From Paraplanobispora siamensis (GTDB lineage: Bacteria > Actinomycetota > Actinomycetes > Streptosporangiales > Streptosporangiaceae): a DNA stretch of 64,000 bases. The stretch covers positions 34,304 through 98,303 of the forward strand of contig NZ_BOOJ01000059.1 in the NCBI RefSeq assembly GCF_016863175.1, read 5' to 3'. The position numbers and the translations under genes are program-made. A model generated the notes under the pieces. It worked only from the letters and a program-made list of their open reading frames with translations. It searched no databases and had not been told where the DNA came from. Each line of letters begins with the position of its first letter. Position 1 is the stretch's first letter. Positions 53,620-62,658 of the stretch are shown here, in pieces.

Positions 53620-54597
53620 ATGTGGAACATGGCGAAAGCGATCGAACAGCCCGTTCCCGGCATCACCGTCGGACACGCACTCCTCGCACGCTCCAGAGGC
53701 GCGCCCCAGCCCGTCGACAAGATCGTCCATGACGGCGACACCATCAACATCGCGGCCGACGGCAACTTCGGCGTGCGCCTGCTCGGCGTGGACGCCCCCG
53801 AGGTCAGCTTCGAGCTGCCCCGCAACACCACCTTCCCCGACTGGCCCAAGAGCTTCGTCAAGATCTCGAATCCTGCCTGGACGCAGTTCCTGACCGACCC
53901 GTTCGCGCCCGGCCTCGAACCGCTGCCGCTGCGCGCGTCGCTCCACGCCTACCTGCTGACGAAGCTGGACGCCGGCACGGCCGCCAACCACGCCGCCCAC
54001 GGCGGCCCGCCCACGCAGGCGCTCAAGGACATGATCAGCTCGGACATCGCCGAGCAGGGCCTGACCCCGGAGACCTTCAAGCTGCGGCTGGCCTTCGCCC
54101 ACGAGATCCTCGACCGGTACGGCAGGCTGCTGTGCTACGTCAACCGCGACCAGAAGGCCAAGCCGCGGCCGGCGCCGTACAACGAGCGGCTGCTGGCCGG
54201 CGGGCACGTCATGCCGTACCTCATCTGGCCCAACGTCGACCCCTTCGTCCGCCAGGAGAACAGGGTGGCGCAGGCCGTACCGGCGCCGGGATCGGCCAGG
54301 GAGCTGGCCGAGCGGGGCGCGCTCGGCCAGGCCCGCGACTCGGTGCGGCGGGCGCGCCAGGCGGGCGCCGGGCTCTGGAACCCGGCCGACCCGCTGAAGC
54401 TGCACGCCTTCGAGCTGCGCTTCCTGGCCGGGCGGCGGGCCCCCGACCGCTACGTCCTGGACCTGTCCGACAGCTCGCGTGAGCTGCTGCACCCGCAGAG
54501 CTACCACCGGGTCCCCAACCCCGAGGACCGGTTGTACGTCAACGCCGAGCACGCGCCCCTGTGGGCGGAGAAGGGCTGGTCGGTCCCCCCGCTGTGA
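53620..54597 (+). CDS. Staphylococcal nuclease-like (TNase) domain protein
   Basis: 325 residues from ATG at 53620 or 53629. Residues ~30-60 carry VDKIVHDGDTINI and VRLLGVDAPEVSFELP, the thermonuclease (SNase) signature with the catalytic Arg and Asp region. A second part near DRYGRLLCYVN fits the SNase core, separated by a long helical insertion (LHAYLLTKLDAGTAANHAAH) not usual in the family. No signal peptide, so probably cytoplasmic. The C-terminal ~90 residues are unassigned (SYHRVPNPEDRLYVN). Substrate unknown. Confidence 0.72.
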   Translation: MWNMAKAIEQPVPGITVGHALLARSRGAPQPVDKIVHDGDTINIAADGNFGVRLLGVDAPEVSFELPRNTTFPDWPKSFVKISNPAWTQFLTDPFAPGLEPLPLRASLHAYLLTKLDAGTAANHAAHGGPPTQALKDMISSDIAEQGLTPETFKLRLAFAHEILDRYGRLLCYVNRDQKAKPRPAPYNERLLAGGHVMPYLIWPNVDPFVRQENRVAQAVPAPGSARELAERGALGQARDSVRRARQAGAGLWNPADPLKLHAFELRFLAGRRAPDRYVLDLSDSSRELLHPQSYHRVPNPEDRLYVNAEHAPLWAEKGWSVPPL

Positions 54598-54639
54598 ACA
54601 CCCCGCCGGAGCCGGGCGGCGTGGGGCCCCGCAGCCCCG

Positions 54640-56370
54640 TCACAGCTCCGCGGCGACCTCGCGGGCCACGGCCTGCAGGGCGGGGTCCAGCTGCCCGAGC
54701 CGGTCGTCGAGGTCGTCGGCGAAGCGGAGCCGTTCGACGGAGGGGTCGGCGGGCCCGGCCTCCGGCATCCAGGCCGCGTGGATCATGAAAGGGACGACCG
54801 TGCCGGGGTCCGGGGCCAGCGTGGCCACCGGGCCGCGCGAGACGGCGGCGGCGTCGAAGACCTCGATCCGGAAGCGGGCGTCGTTGTGCACGACCACGAC
54901 GAGGTGACCGTCGTGTCCGCCGGGCTCGGCGCCCGCGTAGCGGCTGCGCCCGGGCCCGCCGGGGTTCCTGGGCACGAACGCCGGAGCGGTCGGATAGTCG
55001 TCCAGGGACCAGGCCCACTCCGACAGCGGCTTGAGCGAGTCGTGCTCCAGGGAGGCGAGCACCGCCGGGGTCTGCTCGCCGGGGAACAGCGAGCGGTCCA
55101 CCCGCGAGCCGTAGTTGCGCAGCGCCCGCTGGTTGATCCCCTCGGGGTGGAATCCCTGGAAGATCAGATGGTGGCGGGTCGGGGCGAGCCGGCCTTCCAG
55201 GGACCAGTCGACGGCCGACAGCTCGGCCTGCCAGTAGCGGCCCGGGTCGTACAGCCGGGCGAGGTCGGTGACCGTCCCGCGGCCGGGGTCGAACTCCAGG
55301 AGCGTGGTGACGGCCGGGGTCATCCCGTGGCAGTACATGCCGCGCAGGGCCGGGTCGATCGGGCGGCCGTGGACGTCGAGGTCGCCCTCCCTGAGGTACA
55401 TGCCGATGTCCACGCCCGGCGTGTGCTCCATGACGACGCGGATCCCGGCGGAGTCGTCGTAGACGGCGTAGAAGTGGTTGACCTCGGGAGCGATCCGGAA
55501 GACGGCGCCGCGCACCGGCGTGCCCGGCGGCGCGGCGTCGAGGGCGTCCTTGCGGACGAGCACCAGCGGGCCGTCGGGGTTGTTGGCCACCCGGCGGTCG
55601 CCCGCCCCGAGGACCTCCTCGAGGTCGACCTTGTAGGCGGTGTCGGCGAGCACCAGCCAGTCGCGCGTCTGGGTGATGGTGTGGGTGGCCTGCGGGAACA
55701 CCGCTCCTTCGACGGGATGACGCCGCACGTGTTTGCCCGTGCCGTCGTAGCGCACCACCGACAGCCCGCCGGTGAGCGGGTCGCGGGTCACCGACCACAG
55801 GCAGCCGCGGTCGGGGTCGATCACGGGGTGCGCGGTGGACAGGATCGCGGGCAGGGCCGGGGCGTCGAGGACCGGGGCCCAGTCGTCGCGGTGGCCGACC
55901 TCGCCGAGGAAGGCGAGGCTGACCGGGTCGACCTCGACGGGGCGGCCGGCGTCCCAGGTGGCGAAGAGCCGGTCGCCCCAGGGCAGCGGGGCGGTGTTGG
56001 CGGCGTTGAGGCTGCCGAACGGCGAGGACGTGCCGACCGGTCCGGCCGTGAACAGCTCGGGGCGCCGGCGGCGCAGCCGTACGGAAGGAGAGTCGATGAC
56101 CCGCGGCCGCCAGGCGAACCGGCCGGCGGGGGCGCCGTCGGTGCCCGGGGTCAGGGAGAGGCGGACGAGGATGCCGTCGCCGAAGAACGCGTGGACCGGG
56201 TTGCTGCGCTGGTCGGAGCTGCTGATCAGGAAATGTCCTGAGACATCGCTGGGCCAGCTCCCGCCGACGACGGCGAGATCCAGGTCCGGGAGGTCTCCCT
56301 TGGTCAGGATCGAGCGCGGAATCGGCATGGCGGCCCCTCCTGCGAAAACCGAATTGGATTCGCTGTCCAT
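54640..56370 (-). CDS. Carotenoid cleavage oxygenase family protein
   Basis: 576 residues from ATG at 56370 after AGGGAG. A seven-bladed propeller family with four iron-binding His visible in HPVIDPDRG, ATHTITQ, VNHFYAV or CHGMTP, and FMIHAAWMPE. The expected FQGFHPEG and SGHFLISSSDQRSN segments are also present. Such Fe(II) enzymes cleave carotenoid or stilbene double bonds. No carotenoid genes lie nearby, so the substrate is open. Convergent with the nuclease-like gene, 42 bases apart. Confidence 0.85.
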   Translation of the reverse strand: MDSESNSVFAGGAAMPIPRSILTKGDLPDLDLAVVGGSWPSDVSGHFLISSSDQRSNPVHAFFGDGILVRLSLTPGTDGAPAGRFAWRPRVIDSPSVRLRRRRPELFTAGPVGTSSPFGSLNAANTAPLPWGDRLFATWDAGRPVEVDPVSLAFLGEVGHRDDWAPVLDAPALPAILSTAHPVIDPDRGCLWSVTRDPLTGGLSVVRYDGTGKHVRRHPVEGAVFPQATHTITQTRDWLVLADTAYKVDLEEVLGAGDRRVANNPDGPLVLVRKDALDAAPPGTPVRGAVFRIAPEVNHFYAVYDDSAGIRVVMEHTPGVDIGMYLREGDLDVHGRPIDPALRGMYCHGMTPAVTTLLEFDPGRGTVTDLARLYDPGRYWQAELSAVDWSLEGRLAPTRHHLIFQGFHPEGINQRALRNYGSRVDRSLFPGEQTPAVLASLEHDSLKPLSEWAWSLDDYPTAPAFVPRNPGGPGRSRYAGAEPGGHDGHLVVVVHNDARFRIEVFDAAAVSRGPVATLAPDPGTVVPFMIHAAWMPEAGPADPSVERLRFADDLDDRLGQLDPALQAVAREVAAEL

Positions 56371-56584
56371 CCAGCTCCCTTCCCCCGCCGGAGTCAAGGC
56401 CGCGGTCCGGCGGGAGATGTCCGGTCAAGGTTCGGTCGTCGGCCGGTCACGCGCCGTAGGAGACCGGTTATGGTGCGCGCGTGTGACGAGGGGAAATCGG
56501 GGGAGGGTATGAGGCCCATGAGTCCCCCCGAGCCCCCCGCCCACTCCTCTGTCCGGCTAAGTGACTGACTGGTAGGTTTCGCGC

Positions 56585-58231
56585 ATGGAGTCTCCGAAGC
56601 ACGCGGGCGACGTCGCGGTCGCCGTCTCCAAGGCCTACGGCATCGAGACGATGTTCACCCTGTCCGGCGGGCATGTCTTCCCCCTGTACGACGGAGCGGT
56701 CCATGAGGGCGTCTCCATCCTCGACGTGCGGCACGAGCAGAGCGCCGTCTTCGCCGCCGAGGCGACCGCCCGGCTGACCCGCAAGCCGGGCCTGGCCGTG
56801 CTCACCGCCGGTCCCGGCATCACCAACGGCGTCAGCGGCGTGGCCACCGCCCACTTCAACGGCTCCCCCGTCGTGGTCATGGGAGGCAGGGCACCGCGCT
56901 CGCGCTGGGGGTCCGGCGCCCTGCAGGAGATGGACCACCCGCCGCTGCTCACCCCGATCACCAAGCTCGCCTTCACCGGCTCGGGCGCCGACTCCGTCGG
57001 CCAGGACGTCGAGATGGCCTTCCGCACCGCCATCGCCCCGCACCGCGGCCCGGTCTTCCTCGACTTCTACATGGACGACCTGTTCGCCCCCGCCGCCCCG
57101 CACGCCACCGAGACGCTGACCCCCTCCCCCCTCGAACCCGACGCCGACGCCCTGGCCTCGATCGCCCGGCTGCTGGCCGAGGCCGAGCGGCCCGTGCTGG
57201 TCCTGGGCTCCGACGTGTGGATGGACCGCGCCGAGGAGGTCGCCCGGGGCTTCGCCGAGGAGTACCGCCTGCCGGTCATCCCCAACGGCCAGGGCCGGGG
57301 CATCCTGCCCGCCGGGCACGAGCTGCTGGTCAACCGGGCCAGGAGCCTGGCCTTCTCCCAGGCCGACCTGGTGATCGTGGCCGGCACCCCGCTGGACTTC
57401 CGGCTCGGCTACGGCTGGTTCGGCGGCAAGGACGGGGCCCCGCTGGCCAAGGTCGTGCACCTGGTGGACGCTCCGTCGCAGCTGGCCACGCACATGCAGC
57501 CGGCCGGCTCCGCCGCGGGCGACCTGTCCCTGCTGTTCTGGGGGCTGGGCACGGCCTGCACCGAGGCGGGCGTGTCCCCCGGCAGGTACGCCCCGTGGCT
57601 GGCGAAGCTGGCCGAGGCCTCGGCCGCGGCCATCGCCGGGGACGCCGAGCTGCTCGCGGCCGAGGCCGACCCCATCCACCCGATGCGCATCTACGGCGAG
57701 CTGGGCAGGGTCCTCGCCGACGACGCGGTGGTGATCGGCGACGGCGGCGACTTCGTCTCCTACGCCGGCAAGTACGTCGAGCCCCGCCAGCCCGGCAACT
57801 GGCTCGACCCGGGCCCGTACGGCTGCCTGGGCACCGGGCTGGGCTACGCCATCGCCGCCCGCCTGGCCCGTCCCTCCTCCCAGGTGGTGCTGCTGCTGGG
57901 CGACGGCGCGGCGGGCTTCTCGCTGATGGACGTGGACACGCTGGTACGGCACCGCCTGCCGGTGGTGATGATCTGCGGCAACAACGGCATGTGGGGCCTG
58001 GAGAAGCACCCGATGCAGATGCTCTACGGCTACGACGTGGCCGCCGAGCTCCAGCCGCAGTGCCGCTACGACCAGGTGGTTACCGCCCTCGGCGGCGGCG
58101 GCGAACTGGTCACCGACCCCGTCGAGATCGGCCCGGCGCTGCGCCGCGCGTTCGACTCGGGCGTGCCGTACATGGTGAACATCGCCACCGACCCGTCCGT
58201 CGCCTACCCGCGCACCACCACGGGGGTCTAG
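56585..58231 (+). CDS. Thiamine pyrophosphate enzyme, acetolactate synthase-like
   Basis: 548 residues. TPP-activating Glu in DVRHEQSAVFAAEA, a central domain (LARPVLVLGSD-type: AERPVLVLGSDVW) and the TPP/Mg motif GDGAAGFSLMDVDTL ending ICGNN. Arrangement matches acetohydroxyacid synthase large subunit and relatives such as oxalyl-CoA decarboxylase. No small regulatory subunit gene is adjacent, and ilvC is absent, so a catabolic or unusual role is possible. Shares a bidirectional terminator with the convergent kinase gene. Confidence 0.85.
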   Translation: MESPKHAGDVAVAVSKAYGIETMFTLSGGHVFPLYDGAVHEGVSILDVRHEQSAVFAAEATARLTRKPGLAVLTAGPGITNGVSGVATAHFNGSPVVVMGGRAPRSRWGSGALQEMDHPPLLTPITKLAFTGSGADSVGQDVEMAFRTAIAPHRGPVFLDFYMDDLFAPAAPHATETLTPSPLEPDADALASIARLLAEAERPVLVLGSDVWMDRAEEVARGFAEEYRLPVIPNGQGRGILPAGHELLVNRARSLAFSQADLVIVAGTPLDFRLGYGWFGGKDGAPLAKVVHLVDAPSQLATHMQPAGSAAGDLSLLFWGLGTACTEAGVSPGRYAPWLAKLAEASAAAIAGDAELLAAEADPIHPMRIYGELGRVLADDAVVIGDGGDFVSYAGKYVEPRQPGNWLDPGPYGCLGTGLGYAIAARLARPSSQVVLLLGDGAAGFSLMDVDTLVRHRLPVVMICGNNGMWGLEKHPMQMLYGYDVAAELQPQCRYDQVVTALGGGGELVTDPVEIGPALRRAFDSGVPYMVNIATDPSVAYPRTTTGV

Positions 58232-58243
58232 CAGACGGGACTG

Positions 58244-58273
58244 CGGCGCCGGGACCGGGAGGTCCCGGCGCCG
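58244..58273. terminator. Bidirectional terminator
   Basis: Perfect 13-bp stem cggcgccgggacc (58244-58256) with ggtcccggcgccg (58261-58273) and a GGGA loop, between convergent genes. Confidence 0.88.
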
Positions 58274-58279
58274 GGGTTC

Positions 58280-60034
58280 CTAGGACGTGGGCTTCGCCGT
58301 CGGGGTCCCGCTGGGCGACGGGGGGCACGGCACGTTGACCGCGATGACCTCCACCGGCTTCCTGACGTCCTGCATCGCCCCCGCGCCCGGCCGCTGCTCG
58401 ACCACCTCGGTGCACTGGTCGGGGTCGGCGTCGCCGCTGTAGGTGACCGTCACCTTCAGACCGGCCTTCGCCAGCACGTCCTTGGCCTGTTCCGGGGTCA
58501 GGTCGAGCACGCTCGGGACCTTCTTCTTCACCGCGGGCGTCGGAGTGGGCGTCGGGGTCGGCTTCTTGGTGGGCTTCGGCGTCGGAGTGGGCGTCGGCGT
58601 CGGCTCCTCGGTCGGTTCCTCCGTCGGCGTCGGCTCCTCGGTGGGCGTCGGCTTGGTCAGGCGATCCCTCGTCGGCGTCGGCGTGGGCTTCGGCGGGCGC
58701 GAGGTGGTCTTGGAGGGCTTCGGCGACTCGGCGCCCGCGTGCAGCGTCTCGGCGCTGTTCGGCTGGGTGACGCGCGTGTCCCCGTCGGAGGCCGCCACCA
58801 CGTTGACCGCCACGGTGGCGAGCCCGACGCCGAGCACGAGCGCCCCGGCGGTGACCGCCAGCAGGCTGCCCTTGCGCCTGGGCCGCTGCGCGCCGCGGCG
58901 GCCCCTGCCACGGGGACCGGGATCGACCGGCGGCATGCCGGGCGGCGGCGAGGTCGGCGCGTCCGCCCGCCAGCCGGTCGTCGGCTGCGCGGCGACGTGC
59001 CGCACGCCGGTCGGCGGGGCCGCCTCGGCCCATCCGGTCGGTCCGGCGCTCTCCTGGTGGGCCTGGCCGGTCTCGGGCCGGGCGGCGTCGTGCCACCCCG
59101 TCTGCGCCCATCCGGCCTGCTGCGCGGTGACGCCCGCGTCGTAACCGGCCGGAGCCGGGTCGTATCCGGCGGGGGCCTGCTGGGCCGCCTCGGCGCCCGT
59201 CTCCGCGGCCAGCACCGCCTGCCTGGCGGCGGTGCTCATCGCCGCGGCGCTGGGAAACCGCCGGGCCGGATCCTTGGACAGCGCCCGCTCCACCAGGGCG
59301 CGGACCGCGGGCGGGATCGCGGGCGGAAGCGGCGGCGGGGCCTCGCGGATGTGCTTGAGCGCGATCGTGACCGGGCTGTCGCCGTCGAAGGGCCGCTGAC
59401 CGGCCAGGCACTCGTAGGCGACCACGCCGAGGGCGTAGATGTCGACCAGCGGGGTGACCGGCGCGCCCTCGGCCTGCTCGGGCGCGCAGTAGGCGGCGGT
59501 GCCCAGCACCATGCCGGCGTCGGTCAGCCGGCTGGCCGCGTCGGACCTGGCGATGCCGAAGTCGGTGAGCACGAGCGTGCCGTCGGGCCGGACCATCAGG
59601 TTGCCCGGCTTGACGTCCCGGTGGACGATGCCCTGGTCGTGCACGGCCTGCAGGGCCGAGGCCGCCTGGGCGATGAGCTCCATCGCCGCGCCGGGGGCGA
59701 TGCTCCCCAGCCGGGCGAGCAGCCGGTCGAGCGGCTCGCCGTCCACGAACTTCATCACCAGGTAGACGGTCGCCCCCGCGCCCGGTACCTCGTGAGCCCC
59801 GTAGTCGTAGACGTCGACGACCCCCGGATGGTTGATCGTCGCCATAGCCCGGGCCTCGCCCTGGAAGCGGACCAGGAATCCCGGGTCCTCCATCCGTCCC
59901 GGGAGCAGCACCTTGACGGCGACGGTGCGGGCCAACACGATGTCCTCACCGCGCCAAACCTCGCCCATGCCGCCTGCGCCGATGCGGGTATCTAAGCGAT
60001 ACCGCCCGGCCAGCATCGTGCCTTGGGCCACCAT
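58280..60034 (-). CDS. Transmembrane Ser/Thr protein kinase with PASTA domain
   Basis: 584 residues from ATG at 60034 after GGGGGAG. Kinase domain (~1-275): IGAGGMGEVWRG, VAVKVLLPG, HRDVKPGNLMV, TDFGIARSD and YCAPEQAEG. A Pro/Gly/Thr-rich juxtamembrane linker leads to one membrane helix (LLAVTAGALVLGVGLATVAV), a Pro/Thr-rich outer stalk (PTPTPTPKPTKKPTP) and a single PASTA domain (VPSVLDLTPEQAKDVLAKAG). PASTA kinases sense peptidoglycan fragments; PknB has four such domains, so this is a smaller relative. Confidence 0.92.
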   Translation of the reverse strand: MVAQGTMLAGRYRLDTRIGAGGMGEVWRGEDIVLARTVAVKVLLPGRMEDPGFLVRFQGEARAMATINHPGVVDVYDYGAHEVPGAGATVYLVMKFVDGEPLDRLLARLGSIAPGAAMELIAQAASALQAVHDQGIVHRDVKPGNLMVRPDGTLVLTDFGIARSDAASRLTDAGMVLGTAAYCAPEQAEGAPVTPLVDIYALGVVAYECLAGQRPFDGDSPVTIALKHIREAPPPLPPAIPPAVRALVERALSKDPARRFPSAAAMSTAARQAVLAAETGAEAAQQAPAGYDPAPAGYDAGVTAQQAGWAQTGWHDAARPETGQAHQESAGPTGWAEAAPPTGVRHVAAQPTTGWRADAPTSPPPGMPPVDPGPRGRGRRGAQRPRRKGSLLAVTAGALVLGVGLATVAVNVVAASDGDTRVTQPNSAETLHAGAESPKPSKTTSRPPKPTPTPTRDRLTKPTPTEEPTPTEEPTEEPTPTPTPTPKPTKKPTPTPTPTPAVKKKVPSVLDLTPEQAKDVLAKAGLKVTVTYSGDADPDQCTEVVEQRPGAGAMQDVRKPVEVIAVNVPCPPSPSGTPTAKPTS

Positions 60035-60260
60035 GACTCCCCCGTAACCCTCTCCACTTCCACCCCAGGGTTCTCCAACAAAGCGGATTTGTATCGCGAC
60101 GATGTCACGGCGACATAACGAAGCTCTGCGTGCCGCCCGATCTGCAAACTGGGGACGTGCGGCAGCATGACACAAAATCTGGAGCTATGGACGTTTTTGT
60201 ATAGCTTGCCGTACGAACTCCATTATCACCGAACCCGATCATCCACTCCCGTCTCTTGGG

Positions 60261-60443
60261 TCAACCGGTACGCACGCCGTGCTCCACGCACGTCGCCGAC
60301 CATCCCGCCGGTGTCACCTGGACCACCATCCGGCGGCGGCAGCGGGCGCAGTAGCGCGGCGGCTCCATCTCCCTGGCGGTGCGGCAGGTCCCGTGATCGC
60401 CTTCGCCGGCCGGGCCGCCGCAGTGGTCGCAGTAGGACGTCAC
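60261..60443 (-). CDS. bsaP: BsaP-like biotin synthase auxiliary protein
   Basis: 60 residues from GTG at 60443: [16 protein letters not shown], then [20 protein letters not shown] and CVEHG. Six Cys in two C-x2-C pairs plus two single Cys suggest a metal or iron-sulfur site. The sequence fits the small actinobacterial auxiliary protein shown in mycobacteria to be needed for BioB function. Usually beside bioB; here it is 7 kb away, divergent from a thioesterase gene by 13 bases. No ribosome site is visible, so the message may be leaderless. Confidence 0.8.
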   Translation of the reverse strand: MTSYCDHCGGPAGEGDHGTCRTAREMEPPRYCARCRRRMVVQVTPAGWSATCVEHGVRTG

Positions 60444-60456
60444 AGAAGCAGACCCT

Positions 60457-60849
60457 ATGCTGACGCGCATGACGCTCGCTCCAGGTCTGCGCGCCAGGCT
60501 CCTCATCATGGTCGAGAGGGAGGACACCGCGGTGAAGGTCGGCAGCGGGGACGTCCCCGTGCTGGCCACCCCCCGTCTGCTGGCCCTCGCCGAACAGGCG
60601 ACCGTCCAGGCGGTCGCCGGGGAGCTGGACCCGGGCCAGACGTCCGTGGGCACCAAGGTCGCCCTGGAGCACCTGGCCGCCAGCCCCGTCGGCACCCACG
60701 TCGAGATCGCCGCCGAGCTCACCGAGGTCGACGGCCGTCGCCTGGTCTTCGCCTTCACAGCCCTGGACGGTGACACGCTCGTCGGAACCGGCACGATCGA
60801 GCGCGTGCTCGTCGACCGCGAACGCTTCCTCGCCAAACTCGCCCGCTGA
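60457..60849 (+). CDS. Hotdog-fold thioesterase, fluoroacetyl-CoA thioesterase-like
   Basis: 130 residues from ATG at 60457 or 60469. [18 protein letters not shown] carries the conserved Thr and Glu, and [11 protein letters not shown] the His, matching the catalytic trio of FlK-type thioesterases. [18 protein letters not shown] forms the remaining hotdog strands. Substrate is an acyl-CoA, not further known. Divergent from the BsaP-like gene. Confidence 0.82.
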   Translation: MLTRMTLAPGLRARLLIMVEREDTAVKVGSGDVPVLATPRLLALAEQATVQAVAGELDPGQTSVGTKVALEHLAASPVGTHVEIAAELTEVDGRRLVFAFTALDGDTLVGTGTIERVLVDRERFLAKLAR

Positions 60850-60883
60850 CCTCGCCGTACCGGCGCCCCGGTACGGCGGACGG

Positions 60884-61096
60884 CTACTCGATGACCGCGA
60901 TCAGGTCGCCCTCCTGGACGACGTCGCCCTCGGCGACCTTGAGCTGGACCACCACGCCGTCGTCCTCGGTGATGACCGGGATCTCCATCTTCATCGACTC
61001 GAGGATGACCAGCGTGTCGCCGTCCTCGACGGTGTCGCCCTCGGAGACGAGGACCTTCCACACGTTCGCCACCATCTCCGCGCGTACTTCAGCCAC
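60884..61096 (-). CDS. Short biotinyl carrier protein
   Basis: 70 residues from GTG after GGGAG. It is nothing but a biotinyl/lipoyl domain with the biotin attachment site ESMKMEIP and a [17 protein letters not shown] end. Free-standing domains of this size act as carriers for acyl-CoA carboxylases. It lies 106 bases after the biotin carboxylase gene on the same strand, so it is probably the carrier for that enzyme. A GC-rich hairpin in the gap may tune the ratio. Confidence 0.9.
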   Translation of the reverse strand: MAEVRAEMVANVWKVLVSEGDTVEDGDTLVILESMKMEIPVITEDDGVVVQLKVAEGDVVQEGDLIAVIE

Positions 61097-61136
61097 CGGG
61101 AACTCCCATCATCATTCGCCTGCCAATGTCACGCCC

Positions 61137-61157
61137 GGCCGGGCCCGCGGCCCGGCC
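61137..61157 (-). terminator. Hairpin between biotin carboxylase and carrier genes
   Basis: 9-bp stem ggccgggcc (61137-61145) with ggcccggcc (61149-61157) and a 3-base loop; terminator or attenuator. Confidence 0.5.
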
Positions 61158-61202
61158 GTCCAACTCGTCCCACCGTCCAACCGTGCCAGACGACACGCCT
61201 GG

Positions 61203-62543
61203 TCAGGACCGCATGCGGGCCACCAGTCCCGTGTCGTAGTCACCGGTCGCGAACTCCGGGTTCTCCAGCAGTTCCGCGCAGAACGGCAGGTTGTTCTTGG
61301 GCCCCTCGATCCGGAACGCGGCCACCGCCTCACGTGCGCGGTCGAGAGCCTCGGCCCGAGTCTGACCGAACACGCACAGCTTGGCCATGAGCGGATCGTA
61401 GAACGGCGTGACCGTGGTGCCCTCGGCGTAGCCGGAGTCGACCCGGACGCCCTCGCCGGACGGCTCGCTCCACACGTCGATCTTCCCGGGACCGGGGAAG
61501 AAGCGCTTGGGGTCCTCGGCGTAGACCCGGAACTCGATCGCGTGGCCGTTCACGGCCGCCGCGACGTCGGTCTTCTCTCCGGCGGCGATGCGCAGCTGCT
61601 GCTCCACCAGGTCGATGCCGGTCACCAGCTCGGTCACCGGGTGCTCAACCTGGAGCCGGGTGTTCATCTCCAGGAAGACGAAGTCCTGCTTGTCGGCGTC
61701 GACCAGGCACTCCACGGTCCCCGCCCCGCGGTAGCCCACCGCCTCACCCGCCCGTACGGCCGCCGCCAGCATGCGCTCGCGCAGCTCCGGCGAGATGCCG
61801 GGCGAGGGCGTCTCCTCCACGACCTTCTGGTGACGGCGCTGCACCGAGCAGTCGCGCTCGCCCAGCGCGACGACCGTGCCGTCCGCGAGGCCGAGGATCT
61901 GCACCTCGACGTGGCGGGCGCGCTCGATGTAGCGCTCGAGCAGGATCGCGGGCCCCTCGCCGTTCCCGCCGAAGCGCGCCGCGGCCCGCGCGGCGGTCTC
62001 GAACGCCTTGGCCAGCCCGGCCTCGTCGTGGGCGACGCCCATGCCGATGCCGCCGCCACCGCCCGCCGTCTTCACCATGACCGGGTATCCGATCTCGGCG
62101 GCGGCCGCCACGGCCTTCTCCACGTCGGTGACCGGCTCCCGGGTGCCCGCGGCGACGGGCACGCCCGCGACCTCCATCAGGTTGCGGGCATTGATCTTGT
62201 CGCCCATCTGCTCGATCGACTCGGGCGAGGGCCCGATCCAGACGAGTCCGGCCCCGATCACCGCGCGGGCGAACTCCGCGTTCTCGGAGAAGAAGCCGTA
62301 GCCCGGGTGCACCGCCTGCGCGCCCGACGCGCGGGCCGCCTCGAGGACCTTCCCGGCGTCGAGGTAGCTCTGCGCCGGATTGGCGGGACCCAACAGGATC
62401 GCCTCGTCGGCCTCCTTCACGAAGGGCAGATCGGCGTCGGCTTCGGAGTACACCGCCACGGCCCGCAGCCCCATGCGCTGGACCGTACGGATGATTCGCC
62501 GGGCGATTTCGCCGCGGTTTGCGACCAGAACGGACTCGAACAC
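61203..62543 (-). CDS. accC: Biotin carboxylase subunit of acyl-CoA carboxylase
   Basis: 446 residues from GTG at 62543 (AAGGGG 8 bases upstream; MFESVLVANRGEIARRI); the frame opens earlier at 62573. ATP-grasp enzyme with KTAGGGGGIGMG, RHVEVQILG, ERDCSVQRRHQKVVEE and EMNTRLQVEHPVTE. It carboxylates biotin on the small carrier encoded next. No carboxyltransferase subunit is in the window. Links to the bio genes that supply the cofactor. Confidence 0.94.
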   Translation of the reverse strand: MFESVLVANRGEIARRIIRTVQRMGLRAVAVYSEADADLPFVKEADEAILLGPANPAQSYLDAGKVLEAARASGAQAVHPGYGFFSENAEFARAVIGAGLVWIGPSPESIEQMGDKINARNLMEVAGVPVAAGTREPVTDVEKAVAAAAEIGYPVMVKTAGGGGGIGMGVAHDEAGLAKAFETAARAAARFGGNGEGPAILLERYIERARHVEVQILGLADGTVVALGERDCSVQRRHQKVVEETPSPGISPELRERMLAAAVRAGEAVGYRGAGTVECLVDADKQDFVFLEMNTRLQVEHPVTELVTGIDLVEQQLRIAAGEKTDVAAAVNGHAIEFRVYAEDPKRFFPGPGKIDVWSEPSGEGVRVDSGYAEGTTVTPFYDPLMAKLCVFGQTRAEALDRAREAVAAFRIEGPKNNLPFCAELLENPEFATGDYDTGLVARMRS

Positions 62544-62658
62544 GTCGTGGACCCCTTTCGACCGCTCCACCATATGACCGGGGTCTCGGCGTAGCCTTTC
62601 GCCCTAAACCACCGATCGCGGCGACACGATCTGTAGGAACCCCACAACCACCGCCGGA

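Noticed and set aside
54640..56370. Carotenoid oxygenase as retinal source for a light-sensing system with the B12 protein
   Set aside because: No rhodopsin or carotenoid genes are present, and CarH-type sensing uses adenosylcobalamin, not retinal.
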